Positions 1 to 5,586 of a stretch of DNA of 8,308 bases are shown here, in pieces; within the stretch, counting starts at the first letter, position 1; the number at the start of each line of letters is the position of its first letter. The stretch is from Acinetobacter sp. C32I (GTDB taxonomy: Bacteria; Pseudomonadota; Gammaproteobacteria; Pseudomonadales; Moraxellaceae), in contig NZ_CP098481.1 in assembly GCF_023702715.1 (NCBI RefSeq), positions 1-8,308 of the forward strand, written 5' to 3'. The notes below the pieces were generated by a model, which worked only from the letters and a program-made list of their open reading frames with translations, did no database searches and had not been told where the DNA came from. The translations under genes and the position numbers were made by a program.

Positions 1-277
1 TCGCGTCCTGTCGCTGATCTTATTGTTGTTATATGGAACATCCTGTTCTCGATGAGTCCATGATAGGAAATTGAGCTGAGTATGGCTATTGGCAATTTTC
101 TGGAATGAATGTACGCCAAAACGTACATGGTTTTATCAGAGATTTATCCCAAGATTTGTCCGCAGGAAATGGGGATAAAATAGCATCAGAGAAGTCTTAA
201 GAAATCAGGAAAAATGAAATCTTGAGTGTTTTTCAACCAATTTTATTGGCTAAAAGTGACAAAACTGCTTAAAAAGC
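1..277. other. Non-coding stretch with two short inverted repeats
   Basis: I see no convincing gene here. Two inverted repeats stand out: ATGTACG (109-115) facing CGTACAT (122-128) across a 6-nt loop, and TTTATCCC (143-150) facing GGGATAAA (172-179). The motif TCCTGT recurs near both ends of the window (5-10, 41-46, 8260-8265, 8297-8302), which fits one continuous region if the molecule is a circle. The function of these repeats is unknown. The TTATCCC elements only weakly resemble DnaA boxes. Confidence 0.4.
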
Positions 278-305
278 AGCCGACTTGTTTCCGAGTCGGC
301 TTTTT
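278..305. terminator. Bidirectional intrinsic terminator
   Basis: AGCCGACT (278-285) pairs with AGTCGGCT (294-301) across an 8-nt loop. Five T follow on the plus strand (301-305), and five A lie just upstream (271-275), so the minus strand also has a T run three bases after the stem. It could end minus-strand transcripts from the Abi_2 gene, whose stop lies about 120 bp away, or plus-strand transcripts entering from the window start. Confidence 0.8.
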
Positions 306-367
306 AGTGTTTTTTAGGATTATGTAAAATTCACAAATTATTGATTTAATTAAAATAATTAAGATTA

Positions 368-395
368 GTTTCGCATAACGTGCATTATGTTAATT
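368..395 (+). other. pdif-like XerD/XerC recombination site 1
   Basis: The site reads XerD-like arm GTTTCGCATAA (368-378), spacer CGTGCA (379-384), XerC-like arm TTATGTTAATT (385-395). This is the 11+6+11 layout of Acinetobacter pdif sites, at which host XerC/XerD exchange plasmid modules. The first base of the XerD arm departs from the usual A. The XerC arm and the next 12 bases are identical to those of site 2 (6271-6298). It lies just beyond the 3' end of the Abi_2 gene and so probably marks one edge of the defence module. Confidence 0.85.
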
Positions 396-426
396 TTAGA
401 AAAACTTTACGATCAACTTATAGCAA

Positions 427-1449
427 TCAAGAAAACATTGGGTCATCAAACCATTTCTCAGGTATACCCATTGCTGGTAAAAACTCTAACCCTATTGGGT
501 GATCTACAAAAAGTTGCTTTAATTTTGTAGGTACAATATTTCCATAGCTCGTCTTTTTCAATAGTAAATTCATAATAATAATTGAGCTATAAATCCTATT
601 ATGTTGATCCTTAAGAACCCCATGCTCGTTTGTATATTTTACAAAAGGAATAGTGACTTTACTTGCAATACTGGTAGGTGCTCTAAAGTTTCTATTAAAA
701 ACACGTGAATGATGGCAACAGCAATTGCGTACATCCAAAATCAAAGATATCCAATTTTCTAAAGTTTGATAATTAGCAACATTTAATGCCTTAGCATATC
801 GATCTAACTTATATTCTTGTCTCGTCTCCTCAGAAACATTTTCCATAAATGACTTTAAATTTCCAAAAGTCATTAATTCAATAGCAACCCATCCTGGAGG
901 CAAATCTCTATAAAATGGACAGTAAGGATTAAAATAATTCTTTCTAAAAAATGTCGCGAATTCTTCCTGCGACTCAATAAAATAACTTCTAACAGTGTTT
1001 ACTGTTCCATGAATTTTTTTATTTTCTTTAAATAGCCTATTGTCTAAATACCAAAAATTATTTGCGGTATTTTTATTTAAATGTCTATCAAATGTACTTC
1101 GTAAAAGTACTTCTATTTTTTGAATTAAACCAAAAAGCATTTCTCTTAAAGCTTCATCAAATTTATACAAAGCAATTAAGTGCTTGGAATGAATATTTTT
1201 TTTAAAAAAATCTTTAGGTAATTGATAAGGCACTACTTTTTTTTCAATAAGACTAAACTCTGTTGCATACTTAAAACTTAGTTTTGATAGTCGAAAAGGA
1301 ATGAAATAAGCTTTAAAGCGATAATAACTAAACACTGTTATAGCATCTATTAGTTCTTTTTTATCATCAATAACCAGCCCCTCTTTATGTAACTTACGAT
1401 ACATATACTCTTGATCACGGAAAGGCTTAACGTATGGTTTTAAAGACAT
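427..1449 (-). CDS. Abi_2 (AbiD/AbiF-type) abortive infection HEPN protein
   Basis: This 340-residue protein matches the Abi_2 family of lactococcal AbiD/AbiF type. Visible family blocks, in order, are the N-terminal KPF with EGLVIDD, then SYYRFKAYFIPFR (41-53), the helix LYKFDEALREML followed by IQKIEVLLRS (94-118), PGWVAIELMTFGNL (185-198), and the C-terminal NWISLILDVRNCCCHHSRVFNR block (232-253, here 22 residues: N232 to R253). The last contains R241-x4-H246, the R-X4-6-H signature of HEPN ribonucleases, so RNA cleavage leading to growth arrest is the likely activity. Length is normal. The ATG has no clear Shine-Dalgarno sequence and lies only 26 nt after the terminator of the upstream RNA, so expression probably relies on readthrough. 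The DNA is very AT-rich, which suggests an acquired module. The family call is firm; the phage-defence role is inferred from relatives. Confidence 0.92.
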   Translation of the reverse strand: MSLKPYVKPFRDQEYMYRKLHKEGLVIDDKKELIDAITVFSYYRFKAYFIPFRLSKLSFKYATEFSLIEKKVVPYQLPKDFFKKNIHSKHLIALYKFDEALREMLFGLIQKIEVLLRSTFDRHLNKNTANNFWYLDNRLFKENKKIHGTVNTVRSYFIESQEEFATFFRKNYFNPYCPFYRDLPPGWVAIELMTFGNLKSFMENVSEETRQEYKLDRYAKALNVANYQTLENWISLILDVRNCCCHHSRVFNRNFRAPTSIASKVTIPFVKYTNEHGVLKDQHNRIYSSIIIMNLLLKKTSYGNIVPTKLKQLFVDHPIGLEFLPAMGIPEKWFDDPMFS

Positions 1450-1475
1450 TTTTTTAATTAGCTTTTTTAAAGACG

Positions 1476-1575
1476 AAAAAAAGGTACTTCCGCTTACAGA
1501 TTGCTCTTGGAAAGTACCGTTGTTAAATCCAGTTTATCTTTAAAAAAGATAAACTGGAAACTTCACAAAAACAAA
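1476..1575 (-). ncRNA. Candidate structured RNA upstream of Abi_2 gene (AbiF-RNA-like)
   Basis: On the minus strand two hairpins precede the abi gene. The first pairs 1528-1541 with 1545-1558 (14 bp, 3-nt loop). The second pairs GGTACTTTCC (1518-1509) with GGAAGTACC (1491-1483), has one bulged base and a 17-nt loop, and is followed by seven T, so it is an intrinsic terminator. A -10-like GATATAGC lies about 20 nt upstream of hairpin 1, so the 5' end (about 1575) is only a guess. A conserved RNA motif named abiF has been described near genes of this family; I cannot test here whether this RNA fits that model. The promoter-RNA-terminator-toxin order resembles type III toxin-antitoxin loci, but without their tandem RNA repeats. 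Confidence 0.6.
1483..1518 (-). terminator. Intrinsic terminator between upstream RNA and Abi_2 gene
   Basis: The stem GGTACTTTCC/GGAAGTACC has one bulge, and seven T follow on the minus strand (1482-1476). It ends 26 nt before the Abi_2 start codon, so most transcripts from upstream should stop before the gene. There is little room for a separate promoter after it. Confidence 0.75.
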
Positions 1576-1630
1576 AAAGCTATATCTTCTAAAAAAATAT
1601 ATTTATAAACAACTACTTAACAACACCCTC

Positions 1631-1659
1631 TTGACATGTTGGAGAATATCAAATATAAG
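1631..1659 (+). promoter_or_regulatory. Sigma70 promoter for the AbiEi-like gene
   Basis: A consensus -35 TTGACA (1631-1636) is followed by a 17-bp spacer and a -10 TATAAG (1654-1659). The predicted transcription start is near 1666. The -10 and start point lie inside the 41-bp palindrome 1644-1684, so a protein bound there would block RNA polymerase. The leader to the ATG at 1694 would be about 28 nt. This promoter is the main reason for rejecting the upstream in-frame TTG at 1631 as the start codon. Confidence 0.7.
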
Positions 1660-1684
1660 TCCTAAGGACTTATATTTGATATTC
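1644..1684. repeat. Perfect 41-bp palindrome over a promoter (candidate operator)
   Basis: Arms of 20 bp (1644-1663 and 1665-1684) are perfect inverted repeats around a single central A at 1664; the centre reads AAGTCCTAAGGACTT. It overlaps the -10 and start point of the plus-strand promoter and ends 9 bp before the ATG at 1694. Its position suggests an operator bound by a dimer or tetramer, most simply the AbiEi-like protein itself. In RNA, the part transcribed would be mainly the right arm, so a DNA role is more likely than an RNA hairpin. There is no flanking T run, so it is not a terminator. Confidence 0.85.
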
Positions 1685-1693
1685 AGTATAGAT

Positions 1694-2644
1694 ATGTTTT
1701 TTTCAGAAGCTCTATTTGATAATTTCAATAAATCTTCCCAAATGGCGATTTCAAGACAAGAGCTATACAGTATTTTTCTAAATATTTGGAGTGACAAAGA
1801 ATATAATAATATAAAAATCAATGATTTAAGGTATAACAGCAAACATTATAAGAAAAAGTTTAAAAGTGTTTTATACGAATTAAGATCTCATCCTCAATTA
1901 AAAAGTATTGGCGATGAAATGCATGGCCCTACATACCTTCTCAATATCAATAAAGCCCCATTCGATGCATCTAAAATTATTTGTGATATCTATCCTATAG
2001 GCTATATCTCATATCTTTCAGCTATGGAGTTTCATAAATTAATTCCCTCTAGAAATCATAAGAATATTTTTTTTACAACTATTGATAGGAAAGCCTGGAA
2101 GGAAATTTTTTATCATCTAATAACAGAAAAAGAGTACCCATTTTTTGAAGATACTTACGCACACGACTTATTGGACTTAATTCCTAGGTTTCCTACCGAA
2201 GAAAAATACTTGGATCATGAGCTTATTGTCTTTACTACGAAAAACTTACAAGGATTTGAGCAACAAAAAGGTTTAAGAGTTAGGGAACTTCCTTTTTTGT
2301 TTTTAGATATGGTAAGAACACCTCAATACTGTGGTGGAGTAGAAACTGTTTTAAGTGTTTTTAAAACATATGCGACCCTACTTTTAGAAGATATTCTTGA
2401 TATATGTCAAACACATGGTACGAATATTGATAAAGCTCGAATTGGTTTTATATTAGATGAAATATTAGGAATCCAGCACCCAATTATTGATAAATGGAAA
2501 ATATTAATGATAGGCCAAAGAGGTGGATCAAGAAAATTTGTAGCGTATCTAAATTTTGAACCTAGGTTTTCTGAAACTTGGAATATTTCCTTAAATCATA
2601 CAGCAGTAAGCACTTATGGAATGGTCTTATCAAATCAGGAATAA
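1694..2644 (+). CDS. AbiEi-like antitoxin/transcriptional regulator
   Basis: The protein has 316 residues from the ATG at 1694. Features recalling the AbiEi antitoxin superfamily (type IV toxin-antitoxin) are: a possible N-terminal winged-helix region (about 18-85), the block YPIGYISYLSAMEFHKL (100-116), the LPFLFLDMVRTPQYCGG block (199-215), ARIGFILDEILG (248-259), and a C-terminal RGGSRKF...FSETWNISLN (276-301). AbiEi proteins bind inverted repeats and repress their own operon. The nucleotidyltransferase partner AbiEii, normally directly downstream, is absent. The gene is divergent from the Abi_2 gene and its RNA, and its own promoter sits in a perfect palindrome. There is no clear Shine-Dalgarno sequence before 1694; a further in-frame ATG at 1742 is an alternative start. 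The similarity is at motif level, so the family call is moderate and the regulatory role is inferred. Confidence 0.72.
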   Translation: MFFSEALFDNFNKSSQMAISRQELYSIFLNIWSDKEYNNIKINDLRYNSKHYKKKFKSVLYELRSHPQLKSIGDEMHGPTYLLNINKAPFDASKIICDIYPIGYISYLSAMEFHKLIPSRNHKNIFFTTIDRKAWKEIFYHLITEKEYPFFEDTYAHDLLDLIPRFPTEEKYLDHELIVFTTKNLQGFEQQKGLRVRELPFLFLDMVRTPQYCGGVETVLSVFKTYATLLLEDILDICQTHGTNIDKARIGFILDEILGIQHPIIDKWKILMIGQRGGSRKFVAYLNFEPRFSETWNISLNHTAVSTYGMVLSNQE

Positions 2645-2841
2645 GCCCCATAAAATTAGATATAAGTTACTGTTTAATATATAAATTAATCTAAAACTCA
2701 AATCTCATACTTTGTGTTAAATAAACAACTCAGCAGAAAAAGATCCAACGTTGAGCAATAGCGAATTGTTGTCGGTGATGTAGTAGTTCACCTTGCGTGT
2801 ACTATTACATTACACATCTTGCCTCACCATACAAATTCCAG
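2645..2841. other. Non-coding stretch with an imperfect GTAGTA/TACTAT hairpin
   Basis: No gene is visible. ATGTAGTAGT (2778-2787) faces ACTATTACAT (2801-2810), matching at 9 of 10 positions across a 13-nt loop. The same GTAGTA element recurs beside the rep promoter (4556-4590), so a shared binding protein is conceivable but unproven. I found no terminator directly after the AbiEi-like gene and no third pdif site here. Confidence 0.35.
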
Positions 2842-2851
2842 TTTGCGTATA

Positions 2852-2983
2852 TTTGCCTTTACTTGATACATACAACATCTGGGTTTTGCCTTTATTTGAT
2901 CTTATTTGCTAATTTTTGCTTTTAGTTGCGTATTTTTGATAAAACCATTTGCTTTAATTTGATGAAATTTGCTGTTTTTTGAT
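2852..2983. repeat. Degenerate 16-bp iteron-like direct repeats
   Basis: Six copies approximating TTTGCNTWWWTTTGAT start at 2852, 2885, 2905, 2925, 2948 and 2968. The copies at 2885 and 2948 are the cleanest; those at 2905 and 2925 are degenerate. From 2885 on the spacing is 20, 20, 23 and 20 bp, about two DNA turns, which puts all copies on one face of the helix. That is typical of iterons or of cooperative operator arrays. The repeats do not resemble the 22-bp rep iterons of this plasmid. They end 13 bp before the stop codon of the small gene at 2996-3199. The function is unknown: a vestigial second origin, a partition site or a regulatory array are all possible. Confidence 0.6.
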
Positions 2984-2995
2984 AAAAAATAGAAC

Positions 2996-3199
2996 TCAAC
3001 ACGAAGAATTATTCAATTTTCTCCATTCAGCCATCAAAACAGCATCTTCTTCCTCAAAAGTCGTTTCACCCTCTAAAATACGTTGCTGTCTAGCCAGATC
3101 TTTAACATGACAGGCATCAATGACTTCCTGGGAAAACTCATGATCAACAATCCCTTTAGCACTTTTAAAGGCACTAAGTAGCTTCTCTCTGTCATACAT
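2996..3199 (-). CDS. Small hypothetical protein, 67 aa
   Basis: I do not recognise this protein. It is a soluble, charged polypeptide that looks mostly helical, with an acidic middle to C-terminal stretch (ILEGETTFEEEDAVLMAEW) and one histidine-rich/aspartate patch near residue 19. The start is well supported: on the minus strand a strong GAGGAG Shine-Dalgarno sequence lies about 10 nt before the ATG. It follows the zinc-ribbon-like gene at 3248-3439 by 48 nt on the same strand, so the two probably form an operon. Size and location would fit an antitoxin-like or regulatory peptide, but no toxin partner is adjacent and I assign no function. Confidence 0.65.
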   Translation of the reverse strand: MYDREKLLSAFKSAKGIVDHEFSQEVIDACHVKDLARQQRILEGETTFEEEDAVLMAEWRKLNNSSC

Positions 3200-3247
3200 A
3201 TCTTTAGATCTCCTCTATTCAAACACCCAAGCTTGATCGAATCAGGA

Positions 3248-3439
3248 TCAATCCTGGGCTTTAGGTTCAATTATTTCATTAACAGCAAACAGACCAGGAT
3301 TAGTGATCCTGATATTTTCCTGACAGCAGCCACAAAGCATTAGCCCCGCAAAAGGCTGAACATTTTCCTTTGATTCACAAATTCCACATGACTTAGGAAA
3401 AGTAATGATAGTTGCTGAATTGACTAACTCTGTTGACAT
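3248..3439 (-). CDS. Small four-cysteine zinc-ribbon-like protein, 63 aa
   Basis: The chosen start is the ATG at 3439, because AAGGA lies 8 nt upstream on the minus strand; the longer reading from 3463 has no such signal. The protein has two CxxC knuckles, C18-G-I-C21 and C36-G-C-C39, separated by 14 residues, which fits a single structural zinc site of ribbon or treble-clef type. The rest has no recognisable domain and no membrane segment. Zinc binding is inferred from cysteine spacing only. It is the first gene of a probable two-gene unit with 2996-3199, and the TGTACA cluster (3457-3671) begins 18 bp upstream of the ATG, so that cluster may control it. Confidence 0.65.
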   Translation of the reverse strand: MSTELVNSATIITFPKSCGICESKENVQPFAGLMLCGCCQENIRITNPGLFAVNEIIEPKAQD

Positions 3440-3456
3440 AACAGCTATCCTTAAAA

Positions 3457-3671
3457 TGTACACACTTATTTTTGATAATTTTCAATACCTTATAATCAAT
3501 TTTTCACCAAAAATCTGTACACTCCTTGTATGATCTAGGTGTACAAATAATTCTCTATAACTTTCAAATCCTTACACCGAAAAAATCCTGAAATTTTGTA
3601 CACGACCTTGTACAAACTAATAATTATATAAATAAAAAACTTAGTTTTAAAATTATCAATTATTTTGTACA
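3457..3671. repeat. Cluster of six TGTACA palindromes
   Basis: TGTACA occurs at 3457-3462, 3516-3521, 3540-3545, 3597-3602, 3609-3614 and 3666-3671, far more often than expected for a hexamer in about 215 bp. Four copies read TGTACAC on the plus strand, and the 3540 copy is GTGTACA. Two pairs are exactly 57 bp apart (3540/3597 and 3609/3666). The cluster sits upstream of the small minus-strand operon 3439-2996 in an otherwise empty AT-rich stretch, which fits a multi-site operator. The binding protein is unknown. Confidence 0.5.
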
Positions 3672-3687
3672 CAATTTCTCACTTAAA

Positions 3688-3705
3688 AAAGGGCCTAAAC
3701 CCTTT
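3688..3705. terminator. Possible weak hairpin terminator
   Basis: AAAGGG (3688-3693) pairs with CCCTTT (3700-3705) across a 6-nt loop, with A-rich sequence before and T/A-rich sequence after. The T tract is interrupted, and no gene ends directly upstream on either strand, so the assignment is weak. Confidence 0.3.
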
Positions 3706-3896
3706 ATTTAAAAGGCTTTCAGGCTTATATCTTTAGATGCGTGGTGTGTGAACAAAAAATTGTCGGTATGTACCGACTTCCAAAAAAACCAGTTGACTGA
3801 AATGACCACAAAGATAGTGCTTGATTATTACTTTTACTTAAAAAGCTTAAGAAAACATTTTGATCTACTGATCAGAAGCAAAATTTAGAACAAGAG

Positions 3897-3983
3897 ATGA
3901 AATTAGAGCTAGAACTTTTTAGAGGACAATTTAAAAACACCAAATTTAAACGCTGTATTTTCGCCATAGCCGCTTTATTTTAA
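3897..3983 (+). CDS. Possible 28-aa peptide (uncertain)
   Basis: This short frame begins ATG AAA TTA GAG and encodes MKLELELFRGQF followed by a basic then hydrophobic C-terminus ending FAIAALF. Codon choice looks plausible, but the ribosome binding site is weak (AAGAG directly before the ATG). The same frame continues upstream without a start to a TGA at 3861, so it may equally be the tail of a decayed gene. It lies in the origin leader and has no recognised relative. Confidence 0.2.
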   Translation: MKLELELFRGQFKNTKFKRCIFAIAALF

Positions 3984-4200
3984 CCTTAACTAGAGATCAG
4001 TACCTAAAAACAAAAAAGTTGTCTCTAAACGCAAATGAAAGCAAATGAGACAATGCTTATTAACCACTAGATACTCTTAACCAAGCGAGTGTCTACGAGC
4101 GGCATCCCCAAAATTTGAGCTTTGACCCTCTGAAAAACTGCTTTTTTAGGTTGATTAGCCTAAAAAGGTGAAGTTTAGATGCAGAAATTTGAGCCTAGAC

Positions 4201-4342
4201 CGAGCGAAGCGAGCATAAAGTTCTATGAGCAAAGCGAATTCCGAGTTGCTTTTGCTTTTTCTTAAATTCACGAAGGAATTAACCGAAAAATTGCCCCCGA
4301 ATCGAGCGAAAGCGAGATTCAATAGAGTTTGAGCGAAGCGAA
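4201..4342. repeat. Four GAGCGAAGCGA-type repeats
   Basis: Copies lie at 4201-4213, 4227-4238 (one substitution), 4303-4316 (one extra A) and 4331-4342. They are GC-rich islands in AT-rich sequence just upstream of the iterons. Two of them lie inside the loop of the 4287-4358 stem. They could be protein-binding sites of the origin or parts of a folded transcript. Confidence 0.5.
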
Positions 4343-4444
4343 AACCAAGGGCAATTTTGACTAGACTAGGCTTTTAATTGTTTTTAAAGTTTTTTAATGC
4401 TTTTAGCTCGACTAAAAGTATTTAATAGCAATGGTCTTAGAGGC

Positions 4445-4531
4445 CATATCACTACGTTTATCGACCCATATCACTACGTTTATCGACCCATATCACTACG
4501 TTTATCGACCCATATCACTACGTTTATCGAC
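4445..4531. repeat. Replication iterons, four tandem 22-bp copies
   Basis: Four perfect head-to-tail copies start at 4445, 4467, 4489 and 4511; the last lacks the final base. The unit begins CATATCACTACG and ends TTTATCGACC. Direct iterons of 22 bp immediately upstream of a Rep_3 initiator are the expected RepM binding sites and define the origin: binding opens the origin, and handcuffing limits copy number. An additional copy with two mismatches lies at 5938-5959 inside the downstream gene. Confidence 0.93.
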
Positions 4532-4534
4532 TAT

Positions 4535-4590
4535 TTGACTACCTCAATATTTAATGTAGTATTACTACGTTATTTAATAATGTAGTAATA
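4535..4590 (+). promoter_or_regulatory. Probable rep promoter and overlapping inverted repeats
   Basis: TTGACT (4535-4540), a 16-bp spacer and TAGTAT (4557-4562) form a reasonable sigma70 promoter directly after the last iteron. Overlapping it are GTAGT/ACTAC (4556-4560/4564-4568) and the longer TATTACTAC/GTAGTAATA (4560-4568/4582-4590). In iteron plasmids, Rep dimers often repress rep by binding inverted repeats in exactly this place, so autorepression is likely but inferred. Confidence 0.5.
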
Positions 4591-4596
4591 AGAATA

Positions 4597-5520
4597 ATGA
4601 AAGACTTAGTTGTCAAAGATAATGCTCTAATTAATGCAAGTTATAATCTTGATTTAGTTGAGCAAAGGCTAGTTCTACTAGCAATTATTGAAGCCAGACA
4701 AACAGGTAAAGGAATCAATGCTAATGATGCTTTAGTAATTCATGCATCAAGCTATATTGAGAATTTCGGTGTAGAGAAACATACGGCTTATGCTGTTTTG
4801 AAAGAGGCAAGTAAGGTCTTATTTGATAGGAGATTTACTTATCAATCTTTAACAGATAAAGGGAATGTAAAAACTACTCATAGCCGTTGGGTAAGCGAAA
4901 TTAGCTATATTGATAATGAAGCATCAGTAAGTCTTATCTTTTCACCAGCTGTCGTCCCATTAATTACAAGGCTTGAGGAACGGTTTACTAGCTATGAATT
5001 AAAGCAAGTAAGTCAATTGACAAGCAGATATGCCACTAGACTTTACGAACTATTAGTTGCTTGGCGCACCACTGGTCAAACTCCAATATTTGAGATTTCA
5101 GAATTTAGGCAGCAACTTGGTATTGCGGATGATGAATACACACGCTCAGATAATTTCAAAAGAAGAGTTCTAGATATAGCTATATCCCAAATCAATACTT
5201 TTACAGACATCAAAGTTAAGTCTGAACAGCATAAAACTGGGCGATCAATTTCAGGCTATAGTTTTTCATTTAAGCCAAAGACATCAGTTAAAAATATTTC
5301 TAAAGCAAGGAGCGAACAGCTAGAGCTGATTGGCCAATTGACAGATAAACAGATTTTTTTGTTCTCTGGTAAGTTAGCTTATGAACCCACATTCGCATCA
5401 AAATATAGTAAAGCTGGTGAAAGCTATGATGACTTTATAATTAGAATAGCTGGAGACTTAACAGATCCTAAAAAAATTAAAGAATATTCTCCATATCTTA
5501 AAGAATTAGGATTTAAATAG
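4597..5520 (+). CDS. repM: Replication initiation protein RepM (Rep_3 family)
   Basis: This 307-residue initiator has the typical Acinetobacter Rep_3 opening (MKDLVVKDNALINASYNLDLVEQRLVLLAI) and conserved blocks across two winged-helix domains. The first spans roughly 1-125, including VEKHTAYAVLKEASK and the segment ending in RWVSEISYI. The second spans roughly 130-227, with SYELKQVSQLTSRYATRLYELL, the FEISEFRQQLGI strand-helix and the DNA-binding NFKRRVLDIAISQIN helix. The tail (about 230-307) is more variable. It binds the iterons at 4445-4531 to open the origin and, as a dimer, probably represses its own promoter. The Shine-Dalgarno sequence is weak (AAGAA just upstream). RepB is a common alternative name. 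Length is normal and the gene is intact. Confidence 0.96.
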   Translation: MKDLVVKDNALINASYNLDLVEQRLVLLAIIEARQTGKGINANDALVIHASSYIENFGVEKHTAYAVLKEASKVLFDRRFTYQSLTDKGNVKTTHSRWVSEISYIDNEASVSLIFSPAVVPLITRLEERFTSYELKQVSQLTSRYATRLYELLVAWRTTGQTPIFEISEFRQQLGIADDEYTRSDNFKRRVLDIAISQINTFTDIKVKSEQHKTGRSISGYSFSFKPKTSVKNISKARSEQLELIGQLTDKQIFLFSGKLAYEPTFASKYSKAGESYDDFIIRIAGDLTDPKKIKEYSPYLKELGFK

Positions 5521-5522
5521 AT

Positions 5523-5585
5523 TTGTAAATTGACATTGTCAACTTAACAGTAAAGTATTAACTCAATTTAACCCCCAATTTACAA
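5523..5585. repeat. Inverted repeat spanning the rep-to-companion gap
   Basis: TTGTAAATTG (5523-5532) is the exact inverse of CAATTTACAA (5576-5585), and the ATG of the next gene is at 5587. A smaller TTGAC/GTCAA hairpin (5530-5534/5538-5542) overlaps its left arm. In the mRNA the whole gap could fold up to the start codon, which has no Shine-Dalgarno sequence, so translation of the companion may be restrained or coupled to rep. Confidence 0.45.
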
Positions 5586-5586
5586 T

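Larger units (their letters stand above)
3672..4444. other. Structured non-coding leader to the replication origin
   Basis: This 770-bp stretch has no clear gene but many short structures. They include GTCGGTA/TACCGAC (3762-3768/3771-3777), TTGTCTC/GAGACAA (4019-4025/4047-4053) enclosing two GCAAATG direct repeats, and TTTTTAGG/CCTAAAAA (4143-4150/4159-4166). A larger stem AAAATTGCCC/GGGCAATTTT (4287-4296/4349-4358) encloses a smaller GAATC/GATTC hairpin (4299-4303/4316-4320). The motif GAGCGAAGCGA recurs four times between 4201 and 4342. Its position directly upstream of the iterons suggests part of the extended origin, for example a host-factor or primosome loading region, but no function is shown. 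Confidence 0.45.

Noticed and set aside
143..179. DnaA boxes at the two TTATCCC elements
   Set aside because: They deviate from TTATNCACA at key positions and lie about 4 kb from the iterons on the linear map; an inverted repeat is the safer description.
1631..1693. Upstream in-frame TTG at 1631 as the start of the AbiEi-like gene, adding 21 residues
   Set aside because: The TTG is part of a consensus -35 box (TTGACA), the 41-bp palindrome would become coding, and no Shine-Dalgarno sequence precedes it. The ATG at 1694 is preferred.
1603..1842. Minus-strand open frame opposite the start of the AbiEi-like gene
   Set aside because: It is antisense to a better supported gene and its peptide is a low-complexity hydrophobic translation of AT-rich DNA.
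1861..1885. Possible inverted pdif half-site (TTTATACGAATT) inside the AbiEi-like gene
   Set aside because: Only part of one arm matches, the second arm is absent, and the stretch is well-conserved coding sequence.
2745..2840. Insertion-sequence remnant
   Set aside because: No matched terminal repeats, target duplication or transposase fragment could be found around it.
3073..3270. Minus-strand frame overlapping both small genes at 2996-3439
   Set aside because: It lies out of frame over two genes with good ribosome binding sites and has no domain signal.
4445..4531. CRISPR-like array
   Set aside because: The 22-bp copies are directly abutting with no spacers and sit upstream of a Rep_3 gene, so they are iterons.
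4397..4585. Plus-strand frame across the iterons
   Set aside because: Most of its peptide is a translation of the tandem 22-bp iterons, so it is a repeat artefact.
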